From Takashimella koratensis (lineage: Eukaryota; Basidiomycota; Tremellomycetes; Trichosporonales; Tetragoniomycetaceae): a stretch of DNA of 64,000 nt. Below are positions 32,552 through 44,676 of this stretch, piece by piece; position 1 is the stretch's first letter; every line of letters starts with the position of its first letter. The position numbers and the translations under genes were made by a program. The DNA lies in the NCBI GenBank assembly GCA_003116875.1, contig BCKT01000006.1, positions 930,001-994,000 on the forward strand, given 5' to 3'. The notes under the pieces are model-generated. The model was not told the origin of the DNA. It saw only the letters and a program-made list of their open reading frames with translations, and did not search any database.

Positions 32552-34434
32552 TTAAAGCTTGGAGCAATCAACGTACTCTGGACCCAGCTGGTCGACACTC
32601 GTGACGCCGAGCAAGCTCATCCCAATCTCAATCTCATCTCTTAGAACTGCGAGACCAGTCAGCACCCCTATCCCGCCCCCACTCACTCCGTGTAAGTTTG
32701 GTCACACCATCCGGCCCCCAGCCCGCCGCGGCATAGATGAACGGTCTACCCAGTCCGACGGCAGTAGCACCCAGGCAGAGCGCTTTGAGAACGTCGGTCC
32801 CACTTCGGATCCCACCGTCGACAAAGATTTGAAAGTCTTTTCGACCAAGAAGCTGAGGCGCGTTCTGTCCGACCTCGTGTAAGACCTTGAGCGGGGACGG
32901 GGCGCTAACGGTTAGCCTAGGTTTTAGAACTACTCACAAGTCAAGTTGCCTGCCGCCGTGGTTAGATAGCACGATCCCCTCGACCCCATGTTTCTGCGCA
33001 AGCACCGCGTCCTTAACCATGTCAACCAAGCTCAGATTCACACTCACCTCCCAGGACTGTACGCCCTTCAGGACGATCGGGATCCCCGGTGCGAGTTGCC
33101 TGATCCACTCGATATCCGCCCACACGGGCGCGCAGTGGGGCGCAAACGAGTGCTCCCTTGGCGGCGTCAGTGGTGACCCGGGAGGGGAAGGTCTTGTTTC
33201 TGCCTGGTAAATCTGCTCGGCTGCGCGTTTACCCAGTACGGGCGTATCAACCGTGAGCCAAATTGACTGAGCGCCATTGGCTACTGCGTCCCGGACTTGC
33301 TTGGCGGATCGTTCCCTATCGTACTGGAGGTACAACTGCCAAGCGACCGGTTGACCATTCTGCCTCTCTGCGCAAATCTCATCAAACCCTCTGGTCGCGA
33401 CGTTGGAAACGAGTTGAAACAGCCCGGCCTCCACAACCCCTCTGGTCACAGCCACCTCGCCTAACGGGTTCCCCAGCCCGTTCCGCGCTGTTGCGCTTAC
33501 GTAGACTGGGAGACCAACGTTTGCACCTAGCATAGATGTAGAGGCGTCCACATGTGCAGTGTCTCGCATGACCCGAGGGCGGAAGAAGACTCTTGAATAC
33601 GCATCCTTGTTCTCGCGTAAAGAGTTCTCACCGTCCGCGCCCGTAGAGTAATACGCCCACGCCGCACCGTTGATCACTGGTTTGGCAAGCCTCTCGATAT
33701 CTTCAACAGTGACGAGCGAGTTGACGCCGATCAGCTCGGCTCGAGCGCGTTTAAGTCTTTCTTCCTCTTCTCTGACCGAGTCCGAGGCGCTGTCTTTAGA
33801 CGCCTGGCGAGCGGCTTCATCAAGTGACCCGACATGTTGTTTGACTGAGAGCCAGGCTTCGATCACTCGTGGTGGGTGGATCCCGTTGAACAGTGCCGAG
33901 GCGTCCTTGCCGGCGTTTTGGATAAGGATTTCCGCTCCACCAGGCTGACGGTCAGCTCTACCTTCGTCTCCACTCACATGGAAAGAGAGAAACTCTGTCA
34001 AACTGGAAAGTCAGCTCGATGCCATCGGTTCGGTTACTTCTTCCCTAGACTCACTCGTACACCTCCCCGTTGACAGCGACCCAGAGGCTGTTTGTGGATG
34101 TATGCTGGCCCAATTCTTTGGCCGAAATAACTCGGCGTTCCGAGACTGTAGTCTCCCTCGAGGTGATCGACTTGGGCGACTCGGCGTGAGCTGTGCCGGC
34201 GAACATTGCTCCAAACGCGACGAGCGCCGCTCCGCCCGCCTAAGTCATTAGCTTGACAACTTTAGGTATGGCCAGACTCAAACTTACAAGAGGAGCAAAG
34301 AGCCATGGGCCGAGTTTGGAGGTGGGAGTCGTGCGAGAGGTGACCGTGCGGTGAGTCGCTGGCCGAGCAGTCCGACAACCCACCCGAGCGGCCGATCGCA
34401 CGGCCGCCAACGTTCGAGACGCCGATGCCGACAT
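32552..34434 (-). CDS. CYB2: Cytochrome b2-type L-lactate dehydrogenase
   Basis: FMN- and heme-containing alpha-hydroxy-acid dehydrogenase, predicted for the mitochondrial intermembrane space. The start at 34434 gives an Arg/Ala-rich presequence ([19 protein letters not shown]) followed by a hydrophobic sorting segment. A cytochrome b5 domain follows; the heme-binding HPGG is rebuilt by splicing (FLSFH|PGGAEIL), with GIHPP after it. The FMN domain contains [50 protein letters not shown], the catalytic [26 protein letters not shown] and GLGRPFIYA. It oxidises L-lactate to pyruvate and passes electrons to cytochrome c. An in-frame ATG exists upstream (34527) but would bury the presequence. Other alpha-hydroxy acids as substrate cannot be excluded. 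Confidence 0.88.
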
Positions 34435-34992
34435 GATGGCTGGGTCAAGGAGAGGTGAAGCAGAACTTGATAGAACAGATGCTGAGTGAAACAGGATCAT
34501 GGCCGGAATCTCGACAAATGGGGTCATTTATATTGCACCATCCCTATCGGAGATGGCCTACGGTGAGTTGGTTTCGGCTTCCGAGACGGATATGATCCGG
34601 GATTAGACACCGATGAAATCCAACTTCGGATCAGGCGGGGCATCCGCGTCGGTTAGGCTATCGGGTCAGAACAGCAGGCTCGGGATGGGTAGAACTGCGT
34701 TGAATTATTCACATAAAAGTATGAAAAGGCAGGGGCCATAGGTTGAGATTCACTCAGTTGAAGGGAGGTTAAGCTGAAGCGGAGAGAACTTTGGGTTATG
34801 GGTTTTCTCTGGGTTTGACTCTTATTTTTGGTCTCTTTTCGGGTTTCGTTTTCGTATCACAACATTGCGGTAGAACAACAGACAACTGGTGATGGGCAAC
34901 AACAAGGTAGCAGAAGAAGGCTGTAGAGGGAGGTTCGAGATGGTCGCGGAAGATGTGCGGAGGTTCACGGAGGATGAGGGCCCACTCAGAGC
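34435..34992. other. Intergenic region, no gene seen
   Basis: Upstream region of the lactate dehydrogenase gene and 3' flank of the DUF1776 gene. Holds a T-rich patch (34800-34855). I see no coding or RNA signal. Confidence 0.6.
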
Positions 34993-36849
34993 CTAGTTTG
35001 CACTCTCCAACCCCACCCAGCTACCATCTAGACCATTACCGGACGCACCGCTAACGCTCCCCTCGCTCTCTGGGGCGGCTCTCCACCCGGAGCCCGCGGA
35101 GGACCTACTCGTGCCCGTGTGGACCGAGCTCACAAGCTCCTCATTTCCCTCGTGGTCCGAACTCGACGCCGAGGCGGACTGTGTCGACGCTGGGCCCGTT
35201 GGAATTGTTCCGAGGCTGCTAGTACCCCCGACCCCACTGTGGATGCTGCTGCCCGACAGTTTCTTCGTGGTGTCTGGCGCGTGTGGACCAGTGGGCGATG
35301 GAAGTGTCGGGAGAACAGCGAGGATGCGCGGGAGGAAAGGGGGAGGCAGGCGGGAGAGGACGAGAGGGAGGTAGGATTGACCACCGACATGGTACCGCGT
35401 TCGGAAGGGGTAGCCCTTGAGGATGCGGAGGAAGCTGCGCTCGACGATGCGGTAGTCGCGTGCGGCGGATCCGAGACCAACACGTGCGGCAAATGTCCAG
35501 AACGCAGAGGACACTGTACCAAAGATGTAGTCGCGGATAATGGAGAGCTTGGTACGAGCCGGAATGGATGCGTCACGGAGACGAGCGCGCGCAGCCTCGC
35601 GGCGGGACAGCGGGGCAGTGGATTCGCTCAGGATAGCAGGGAGGGTTGGGAGGTTAATGTCCCCGAGGTAGACGGAAATGACGACAGCGCTCTTGGATGC
35701 GATGAGGTTGCGACCGAGTAGCTGGTGGTTGGCGGTAAGGACCTGTGACGCGAATGTGTCTGGGGTCGCAAGGACAGATGTGGAAGGGTAGAGCGTGATG
35801 AGTTTCGGGACACGGCCGGTTGCGTCGGGAGTGAGGAGGGTCGGGAGGGCCGGCAACGCGCTAGGCTGGAGAGGAGGGGACGGATTCAGCGGGTACAGCG
35901 AGACAAAGGCGTGCACATGTGGGACGTGTTCGGGCTGCGGGTTGTAAGGGTCGCCCGAGGGCTGACTGGACGCCGGGAATCGGAGGGTGAGGGTGGCCAT
36001 TAGAGATCTGTGGAACGGTGGGAACGTGGTTTGCTAGGATTAGTGATGACCTTTTGTCACTACTTACATCCTCAGGGTCGTAGATGAGGACACGGAGGGC
36101 GGAACGCTCAGGCAAGCCGCTGAGACGACGCTCAATCGCCTCGGCATCGCGTACTTGCGGGACAGCGATGAGGACGACGTACCCTGCTTTGAGCAAGGAT
36201 GCTGTGAGAGGGACCAAGATTGCGGGCGTCGGTGATGGCGCGAGCAGCACTAGCGGGTTAGCGCGTGTCCACGATCACAACTCACCGATAGCCTCTTTGA
36301 GCATCCCGTCCTCGACGAGACCGCGGTGCCCTGCTCTCTTTCTCGCACAAGCCGCTTTCAGCCGCATCGGCATGGGCAGGTTATACCCAAGCGCAGCCCC
36401 GCCGAGCCTCAGCCCGACGGTCAGGGCCAGTGCTGTCCCCGAGACGACGATGAACGGGTGCGCACGGGCAAATTTGGAGACGTGCTGCAGGGTTGAAGTC
36501 GGGAGGGAGACGGGAGGGGGAGGAGGAGGAGGAGGCGACGAGTCTTTGAACGGTGGGAAGGGGATGGAGATGGAGGGTGCGCCTTGGATGTTGAGTGTCT
36601 CGACTGGAGAGTGTTAGTTGCCGCTGATGCTCGGGCCGCCAGCGAAGGATACCCAGTTCGAGTGATAAAACCAGGGATGTGGACAGGGATGCTTCCACGT
36701 AGAGATGGGGCAGTCCACTTACAGATCTCTGTGGTGACGCGCTCGGCGGTCTCGAGCATCTTCAACGGCAGCTCGTGGAGATTAGGCGGGACCTGAGCCT
36801 CGAGCCACTGCTCGAGGTGGTCGAGGAACGAAAGGTCGTCTCTTGACAT
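34993..36849 (-). CDS. DUF1776 family protein
   Basis: Fungal DUF1776 protein, a divergent SDR-like family with a membrane segment, of unknown biochemical function. Exons 36849-36723, 36603-36286, 36249-36068 and 36033-34993 give 555 residues. The N terminus is helical (FLDHLEQWLEAQVP), a Pro-rich stretch precedes the hydrophobic segment PFIVVSGTALALTVGLRLGG, and a Rossmann-like region starts with VLLAPSPTPAILVPLTASLL, continuing with a VLIAVPQVRDAEAIE strand-helix and SKSAVVISVYLGDINLP. The C-terminal 100 residues are Ser/Gly/Thr-rich and likely disordered. The first intron is 119 nt, longer than the local norm; the others are 34-36 nt. Confidence 0.8.
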
Positions 36850-36960
36850 GGGCGGGGGGTCGGAAGGGGTGGGGAATGGGTCCGGAGGGGTGCGGACTGA
36901 AGTGAGGTGCTTATTGTAGGACTGCTGGTGTTGTTGACGATGGTGTGGATGGTGGAGAAG

Positions 36961-37045
36961 GGGTGGGAGGGGGGGAGGGAGGGAGGGAGGGAGATGGAGA
37001 TAGATAGTCGGCTGACTGGTGCACTTAGTCGCCCGCTCGGCTCAG

Positions 37046-37074
<29 letters not shown>
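36961..37074. repeat. GGGA repeats and (CA)n microsatellite
   Basis: A G-rich GGGA stretch (36961-36993) and an uninterrupted CA dinucleotide run (37046-37074, about 14 units) lie in the 474-bp divergent promoter between the DUF1776 gene and the small membrane-protein gene. Confidence 0.9.
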
Positions 37075-37076
<2 letters not shown>

Positions 37077-37323
37077 CCGCAACAATAAACGACAGGCACG
37101 TGACGCGACAGGGCTTATCGATGCGTCCTTGTCCTCGTAGGCGCGCCAGCCGAAAAAAGTCCCCTTTGTGACCGCGCTGGGCGCCTATCTACCTTCCTCA
37201 CCTTTGACCCACCTGCGCCTGACGTCACTCGTCGCCCTTCCCAGTCTCTTTCACGTCCACCATCCTCATCATCGCTTCTCCACTTACAGTACCTCTACCA
37301 CCACCACAACACCCACACCCACC

Positions 37324-38169
37324 ATGTCCGCCCCAGAAGCATCTGGTACTCGCCAGCGCACCAACCCGCTCTCCGGCGACGACGACGGGTCCAAAGTCGA
37401 GAACCCGTGAGTCCCATTGTGCCACCTAGCCATAGCCTTGTGGTCGTTGCTCTGTCGCCTTCAGTTCAAGCTGACAGAACCAGTGCGTCCTTGTCGGCCA
37501 ACCCGAACAAGAAGGTCCCCCAGAACAAACCAAAAGTCAAGCCCCCTCTCGCCGACGTCTCCATGAACCGATTGTGAGTATCGCAAGTCACTACCTCTTC
37601 GCCCTAGCCTCCTGCCACATCCCCGCGCCCTCCCATTCCAGCCCACACACCTGCTCACCCACCTGCAGCATGGTCTACCTCTGCCTCGGCCTCCTCGCCC
37701 TCTCCGGATTCTACGTGTGGCGATTCACCGTCTGGGCTGCCGAAGTCGGTGGCTACTGGAACCTCGTCACGGGTCATCGCGATGCCCCGCGTGGAGCTAT
37801 GAAAGCTGCCGACCTTGCCGCGTCTGCTGCCAACATCCCCGGCGGTGCCCGGCGGTCCAAGGTGAGTCCTACCCCTCTCCCCTGTGTTAACACTTTTAGC
37901 CCACCGGTGGCTCGGCCCCACCCAAGGGTAGCGACGATGTCCAGTCCCAGATCTGGGCTCTCGCCAACGCACTCGGCGTCAAACCTGCCGACTTGAGCGC
38001 CGCGATTCGCCCGCTCATCGACCCGACTGTACCCAACCCAGCCGAGGAGGCGCGCAAGCAGAACGAGGCCCTGCAGAGGCAGCTCGAACTGCAGGCTGCC
38101 GAGCAAAAGGCCCAGGAGCCCGAGACTGGTGGGCTCCTCGGTGTCATCGGGGAGGCCTTGCTCGATTAG
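37324..38169 (+). CDS. Small single-pass membrane protein, unknown function
   Basis: I do not recognise a family. Exons 37324-37406, 37484-37573, 37669-37861 and 37900-38169 give 211 residues. Residues 1-60 are polar with many Lys, Asn and Pro. One clear membrane helix follows (MVYLCLGLLALSGFYVWRF), then a short aromatic segment (WAAEVGGYWNLVTGH), an Ala-rich helix, and a C-terminal part with a coiled-coil-like EEARKQNEALQRQLELQAAE and a final GLLGVIGEALLD helix. The layout (N-terminal polar tail, single helix, C-terminal coiled coil) would suit an organelle membrane adaptor, but that is only a guess. The second intron (95 nt) and first (77 nt) are long for this region. Confidence 0.75.
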
Positions 38170-38518
38170 CCAGGAGATTGAGGTTGCGAAAGTGAGGGGA
38201 AGGGAAGACAACTGTATCCAATCATGTGAACGATTCATTCGTCTACGTCGCGCACTATCAAACCAAATGACGATTCACGAGCTCGATTTCACGAGAGGGC
38301 AATCAGCTCCTCGTGTATGGTCTATGCAAGGAAACCATGAAATGTAGCTCCTCATTCTCTGGTTTTCAGTGCCATCGCTCATTCTGAGATCCAGGCTTGC
38401 ATCCCTTCTCTATATGCGCCCAGACTCCACTCTCATCTCGCACAAGGTATTTATCTGATCGTACTAGTTCGTCAAGGAAGGGATAAACAAAAGGAAACAA
38501 GAGTTCTTGCCAACTAGC
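38170..38518. other. Intergenic, convergent 3' flanks
   Basis: Lies between the small membrane-protein stop and the AP-1 gamma stop. No coding or RNA signal seen; presumably 3' UTRs and terminators of both genes. Confidence 0.6.
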
Positions 38519-41407
38519 TCAGTTCCCGCCCGAAGTCAGGTTGGCTGGGAAACCTGCAAAGTCTTGCTGGTCCGTCACTGCCTGTCCACTCTTGGTGAAC
38601 GAGATACGCAAACGCAGTCTGATTTGAGACTGTATAAAGTCAGCACAAGCGATACCTAATACAAAGCACAAGCGCAATCTTCGTCCCCACTCACCCCAGC
38701 AGGCGCGGTGATGCGCATCTGTTGTTGTTCTGTTGCACCAGCTGCGATATCCGCGTTACTCATTGCCTGCATTTGAAGTTGTTGCGTCTACTCGTCGTCA
38801 GCTTTGTTCATCCCTTCGTTAACTCTACTCACCCGTGGGACGGCCACTTGAAGGTTGACCGCTTCGACCTGCTCTGTTGCCGTGAATCGTGCGAGGATCT
38901 GGACGAGACCCGGTTGCGCGGGGTTGACTCGAGGTGTGAGAGTGATCTTGAGCCCGTTCTGGTCATACGCGGTGTAGGACTGGAGCTGTGGCCTGGGGGC
39001 AGGTGCCGCTGGCGCCGAGGCTGCTGCGTCGAAGAGGGACCCTGAAGCCGCAGCAGCAGGTGGTTGAGCAGCGGCAGCGGGGGCCGGGGAAGAATCAAAC
39101 AGGCTCATGATATCTTGCGCCGCTGATCTGCTCGGCTGAGGCGCTGAAGGGGCTGCCGGGGCGTCACCGCCAGACCCAAAGATGTCGGCGAGGAGGTCGT
39201 GTGTGGACTGAACAGGTGCAGCCGGGGCACCATTGGTAGGCGATGGCGAGACGTCGTCACCGATGAGATCGACAACAGTGTCCTTGCCTGCTCGCGTAGA
39301 CCCTACCGGCTTGCGCTCGCTCACTACCTGTCAGCGAACCCATTTGCTGCAGAACTCACCAGTACCCATGATAGTCGCCTTGATCTCTGGCGGGGGCATA
39401 CGCTCCAGTACACCCGCACGGATATCCGGCCTGACCAAGAGATTCCCAAACTCGACACTACGCTGTTGAATCTCAAGCTCGAGGTTGCTCGAGTAACCAG
39501 CGATGAGAACGGCGATCCTATCCTGCTGCCCCTGGGACGCATTTATCTCGGTCAACCGCGCAGCAAGCTTGCTCGCTGCCGTGAGGACAAACTGGCGTAC
39601 GAGCGTGTTGGCGTACGGAGACGCGACGACAAGTTCGAGGAGGTTGATAATGTCGCTATCAGACACCGGCTTGACTTCTTCCCCGTCGTCGATCGTCCCG
39701 CCCTGCAAGAGAACATCTGCAAACTCGCCGATGATCCAGATCGACGCGAGGGTGAGCGACTCTTGCGACAAGTCGGCAGAGAGCGCAGCATACAGCCTTT
39801 GGGTGGTGTAAAACTGCAATTCGGGGGTGTGGCACACCAGTCGGATGAAAGCGGACAAGACTTCCTCGCGAACATAGTTGCCCGCGGTCTTGAGCACCCG
39901 GAGGAAAGTATCAATGTGCCATCGTTTGTTGGGCGCGAATCGCTCCGCGGCGAGACAGATTTGCGTCGTCATACCCAACTTGAACTCGTTATCGGCCACT
40001 TCGAGGAACGCGAGCAACTCTCGTGTCATGATCTTGACGTTGCCCTCGTTGATGAGCGCGTACGAGAGCTCGAGCGCACGTCGACGGATAGAGATATCGC
40101 CGTCTCGGAGACAGTCAAGGATCGTGTTCCGGTGTCGCTGCACGGCATTCGTATCCATCGCCACAACCTTGTTGAGCGTGTGTAGAGCGACGTATCGAAC
40201 ATTGTTATCGCGGTTGGTCAAGAATTTCCCAAGAATGTTGATCGCCATGACGCGCAGACCACTGTCCGCCTCAATCTCAAGCACCGTGAGGACCGTCTCG
40301 TACAGGATCGAGTTGCCGACGTTCTTGCTTGCGTCGGTGTTGGTCGCGACCTGAGCGAGGATATCGTTCATTGTCTCGCTAGCGTCGACGCTTCCCCGGC
40401 CGAGCAGGCGGAGGAGGCGCAGCACTTTGACCTGGAGGAAAGGGTCGGTGATCCCGCCAACGTCATGCTCGGGGCTGTACCCGGTGGTCGCGAGGGATTT
40501 GAGGTGCTTGACGAGCAGACCGGTTGCCTCGCGGAACTCGCCGCATACCGCCTCGTCCAGCGCGCACATCTCGGTCACCAACGTGATCCCCGCGAGCAAG
40601 ACACCGTGGTTGCGGTCTTGCAAAAGAGCTTTGGCCTTGGTGGTGAAGTGATCCATGAGGTCGGGTACTCGTCGGATCACTCGCAGTGCGCACAGCGCGG
40701 CCTATAGGGTTAGCGACAATGGCGCTCAGACCTACCTTTTTCCGGATGTAGCTGTTGCTGCTACCCAGGAGCTTCTCAATCTCGTTGGCCAAGTCTCTCG
40801 ACATTTCCTCGGACGAGATATTTGCAAATGTACAAAGGGCGAGACCGACCGCGTACATGTTCGAGTGGTTCATATCGCTGGTGATCAGTTCCTACCCCGC
40901 CTAGCACTCACTTCTTGAGCGAGTTGGTGACAAGCGTCAAAACCTCTTGATTCTCATCGAGCAATAACATGATACCGAGGTAGCCCAATCGCTTATCGCT
41001 AAACTTTGGGCTCGCGACGAGTTTGAGACATTCGATTTGACCGAAATGAGCAGGGTAACCGAGCATATGGATGTAAAGGAGTTTGGCAATGTTGTTGTAT
41101 CGCGCAAACGAGTCTTCCTCCTTGAATGATGTCTGGGAAGGGGTGTTAGGGTCGAGCGAGGATAGCGTTGATAGACTCACGCGGATCGCCGCAGATTCCT
41201 TCTGGATGACTGAGCGCTCATCTGCAAGGGTCTGTCGCAGAGTCAGCACGCATCCAGCGAAAGCGGGAAGGTCGCGGGACGTACCTTGCAGGATCGGATG
41301 GCCTTGATGAGCGCTACAGGACAGCGGTGTTAGCATCTTTCTTCGGCGTCCTCAGCGCGGGCACCGTTCCGGTCACGCTCACCCTTGAGGTTGTAGTGCC
41401 CGCTCAT
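38519..41407 (-). CDS. APL4: AP-1 clathrin adaptor gamma subunit
   Basis: Large subunit of the AP-1 adaptor that sorts clathrin cargo between the trans-Golgi and endosomes. Roughly 850 residues in about ten exons. The N-terminal trunk shows the adaptin opening ([19 protein letters not shown]), [52 protein letters not shown] and the large exon with [44 protein letters not shown] and [12 protein letters not shown] hinge follows with an Ala/Pro-rich stretch and acidic DIFGSG and LFDSS motifs, then the gamma-ear domain ([42 protein letters not shown]). The first exon is only nine residues. It diverges from the INP54-like gene over a 196-bp promoter. Confidence 0.93.
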
Positions 41408-41603
41408 GACTAGTATCGGCGTCGATGTGGTCGATGCGGGCTGGGATGAGGATGGGATGGGATGAAGGAGCGGGGATGGGATGTGAGCGAGGTCCACGCG
41501 ACGGGTTGTGGCGAGTGACATTTGCTTCCGCTCTTCCTGCATCGAGCCCAGTGACGACACCTCCATTCACCTCTGCCCTCTAACTCACTACCCATCACCC
41601 ACC

Positions 41604-43087
41604 ATGGCAGCCCCGCTCACCGTCTTCCTCACGACTTACAACACCGGCCTGCAAGGATCCAAGGCGCAGGAGCAAGATCTCTCCAGCTGGCTCGTCCCTG
41701 TCCTACACGATGCGGCCAAGAACCAGCTCGAGGGGGACGAGACCAGCGGAGGGGAAGGGGCACCGGATGTCTATGCTATCGCGGTGCAAGAGTTGCTGCC
41801 TTTGCATCTGGCTTGTGAGTAGAATGGTGTCATACCACGCACTCGTGAGGGTTGACTGACTCACTCAGTGGCCGGCTTGACCACCCCTGTCCTCGTGGCA
41901 TTGACAAAACGAATCCAATCCCTGCTCTCGTCCCATGCGACCTCTCTCTCCCCTTTCAAGCAGAAAGAGACCTACACTCTCGTCTCTCGAGTCTCGCATG
42001 TCGGTGTTGCGCTGTGGGTATTCGCCAAGGACTCGACACTCGCTGGGAAGCTTGGAAAACCGCTCGAGTCGACGTTGGGGCTCTGGTACCTTGGCATGGG
42101 GAACAAGGGGGCGGTCGGAGTTCGACTCCCCGTCAAGCGCGGTGACTCCTGGGAGACCTTGACGTGAGTCTTGAGGCTGAACCTTCTAACCTGACTCAGC
42201 TTCGTCTCTGCTCATCTCGAGGCACACGATGAGAACATTTCCCGTCGTAACGAGCAATACCGCTCCATCCTCTCTTCTCTCGTCTTCACACCTTCTGACC
42301 CACTGCAACCCCGCTCGCAAGTCCACGAGACCTCGCACCTCTTCATTCTGGGTGACTTGAACTACCGTCTCGCTCGCTTGCCGCAGCTTGGCAAGTACCC
42401 ACTCGAGTCGACCGAGACCGACGACGTGATGGAGCTGGAGAAAGAGAGGGTGGCGTTGGTGGATCAAGATACCCTTCGCAGGGAGCAGAGAGAAGGAAGG
42501 GCGTTTGGAGGGCTGCGAGAAGGCGATTTGACTAGGTTTGCACCAACGTACAAGCGGATCGTCGGCAAGGTCAACGGTTACAGCAAGTGCGTGAGGTCGT
42601 GTCACCACCGCTAATCATTCTTAGAAAGCGCATTCCTGGCTGGACTGACCGTATCCTCTTCGCCTCGCATACCGACCCGACTCACCTCTTCTCCCCCGAA
42701 TCCACTCTGACCCCTACCCCTGCACCTGTCCCTTCATCCACCACCCAGCTCACGCACTTTACCTCCACCCCTCAACTCACCATCTCCGACCACAAACCCG
42801 TACACGCTATCCTCGTCCTTCCTTCTCCTGGACACACCGCCGTTGCGCCGCAGATGGCACCCGTCTTGCCCGCGCCGCCACCGATGCACGGTGCGCGGCC
42901 GGGACCCGCGCCGCGTGAGGTGCTCCTGGCTTGGGCGGTGTTGGGGACCTTCATGGATAGGTTGGTAGGGTGGCCGTGGACGGTGGTGATGGTTCTTGGG
43001 TTCGGAAATGCGGGTGCCGGTGTGGGCCTCAGTGCGTTCGTTGCGATGATCTGGGGGGTATGGTGGAGTGGGGTCTGGTCAGCGTAG
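41604..43087 (+). CDS. INP54: Inositol polyphosphate 5-phosphatase, membrane-anchored
   Basis: Phosphatidylinositol 4,5-bisphosphate 5-phosphatase of the Inp54 type. Exons 41604-41814, 41869-42163, 42200-42586 and 42625-43087 give 451 residues. All catalytic motifs of the exonuclease-endonuclease-phosphatase fold are visible: TTYNTGLQG, YAIAVQELLPL, GNKGAVGVRL, FVSAHLEAHDEN, ILGDLNYRL, FAPTYKR, PGWTDRILF and SDHKPVHAIL. The C terminus has a Pro-rich linker and two hydrophobic segments (LAWAVLGTFMDRL and VGLSAFVAMIWGVWW), matching the ER tail-anchor of Inp54. It shares a short divergent promoter with the AP-1 gamma gene, so both trafficking genes may be expressed together. Confidence 0.9.
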
Positions 43088-43243
43088 GCAGTGGTTGCTT
43101 TTTGGGGTTTGTGCACACGAGTCGACTATGACGATACCCTTGCTCATGTACTATCTCTCGCGTCAGTCTGACGATGAACCCTTTGCGAACTGATACCACT
43201 AATTCATCGCTCTGTCTGACAATCTGCAACGGCCACCAGTGGC

Positions 43244-44023
43244 CTAGTGGGTATCAGCCTGGCCCGCGTATTTTGCCCCATCCCTCAGAGTCGGCTCAAA
43301 CCATCCCTCAGCCTCGCCCAACTCCTCATACCCTGCATCATCCCTCTCAGCTGTGGCAGAGAAAGTGGCCCATGTCGCGCTCTTCAGCATTTGCCTGCCC
43401 AGACCTGCGAGTTTCGCTGAGACGCCTGCGACGGATTTGGATGCTGATACTGCCGATGCAGCCCATGACGAAGGTGGGAGAGTTGCCGCTCTGCGTAATG
43501 TGGGGACGATCGTGGGCGGCTCAATCCCGACGATAGTTGTGACTGGAGTGAGGCTGGATCCGTCTCTGGATGTCGGAACTGGACAAGTGTCGGAACAGTC
43601 CAGATTCTCGAGGTCGGCGTCGCCCTCGTCGAGCCCGTGAGACTTGGTACCGGGTCGAATTGCCCATTGCCTCGACGCGACCTCAGTGTCGACCTCTGTA
43701 CCAGACGGCGCGAGCACGTCCACTTGCGCCCCGTCAGGCCGATTGCAATTGCGGTTGACGATGGTGTACATCAGTTTCAGTTCGTCCAAAGACTGCGTAG
43801 ACGCCAGTGACGAGGCATCGTCCTCTTCTGATCGGTGGCGAGCGTACCTCTGCCGGGGGGTGAGTAACGAGGACATCATGTCGTATTCGTCTCTGTCGGG
43901 CTGCGAGTCAGTTTCGTCACCTTCTTTCCCATCTAGCGAGTCGTCGTCGCTAGAACGGGACAGAGGGGGCGGACTGAAGACTTGGCCCGTCAACCCGAGC
44001 AACTTCGGTTGAGAGGTGGCCAT
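43244..44023 (-). CDS. Hypothetical protein, single exon
   Basis: A continuous 259-residue frame from an ATG at 44023. I do not recognise a family. The N terminus (MATSQPKLLGLTGQVFSPPP) is followed by a Ser/Asp-rich region with DEYDMMSSLLTPRQRYARHR, then a segment DELKLMYTIVNRNCNRPDG that could form a helix, a low-complexity middle and an Ala/Ser-rich helix (SWAASAVSASKSVAGVSAKL) near the C terminus. The Asp/Ser patches look like phosphorylation targets. Absence of introns is unusual in this window. Length, base composition and lack of antisense competitor favour a real gene. Confidence 0.6.
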   Translation of the reverse strand: MATSQPKLLGLTGQVFSPPPLSRSSDDDSLDGKEGDETDSQPDRDEYDMMSSLLTPRQRYARHRSEEDDASSLASTQSLDELKLMYTIVNRNCNRPDGAQVDVLAPSGTEVDTEVASRQWAIRPGTKSHGLDEGDADLENLDCSDTCPVPTSRDGSSLTPVTTIVGIEPPTIVPTLRRAATLPPSSWAASAVSASKSVAGVSAKLAGLGRQMLKSATWATFSATAERDDAGYEELGEAEGWFEPTLRDGAKYAGQADTH

Positions 44024-44676
44024 TTAAACGAGTACAGGGTATACCAAGCCACAGGTCTAACGAGGGTAAAGAGTAAGAACAAGAAACAGTCTGTGTTCTG
44101 GTTTTTACAGCTTTTGTCCACTCTTTCTCGGGCTAGAGTAAGCGGAGTGACGGAGAAACTCTGATACATTCACGTACCGTGAGCTATAGCGAGGTGGACG
44201 TGGGGAGTGCGGCAACCACCGGCTAGTCGACAAAGGATGTTCCAGCTCACTACCCTCTCGCAGAGCCCACTCTGAGTCTCTCGTCAAGATGCGGCTGAGG
44301 GCCTTCGTCTTGACTCCCCCGCCTCAGCTCCGTAAGTGATGGTCTTTGGACGACATGAGGCCAGCTGGCCGGCGTGAAAAAGGCAGTAGGTCGTCAAGAA
44401 TAGGCGTGAGTTTAGTGTGAGTAGAGACTCGTTTAAAGGAGACAGACAGGAGAGGATTTGTTACAATGTTCAGACTGGGTACTGTTTCTTCCAGAAGGTG
44501 GAACTAGATCCTAACCCTGCCGCTCATTAGCCCCTTCCCTTCCCCCGCTCCGCGTTCACCGTCCTCTTCATAACCTACAAAGCACAGTCTATCCCACTCT
44601 CTTCACTCATATCCCTACTTTTCCTTTCACCGCCCTCGTCTCTCTTACATTCCCCGCTGACACCTCCGACCCGGCA
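44024..44676. other. Intergenic, no gene seen
   Basis: Upstream region of the 43-kb unknown gene and 3' flank of the MDR gene. Only short, overlapping open frames without family signal are present; the last 150 bases are C/T-rich. Confidence 0.55.

Noticed and set aside
39199..40185. 328-codon open frame opposite AP-1 gamma
   Set aside because: Antisense shadow of a conserved adaptin exon; no domain and no promoter context.
43230..43310. tRNA-like A-box (TGGCCTAGTGGG)
   Set aside because: No matching B-box (GGTTCRANTCC) or cloverleaf follows at the right distance, and the segment overlaps the end of a minus-strand coding frame.
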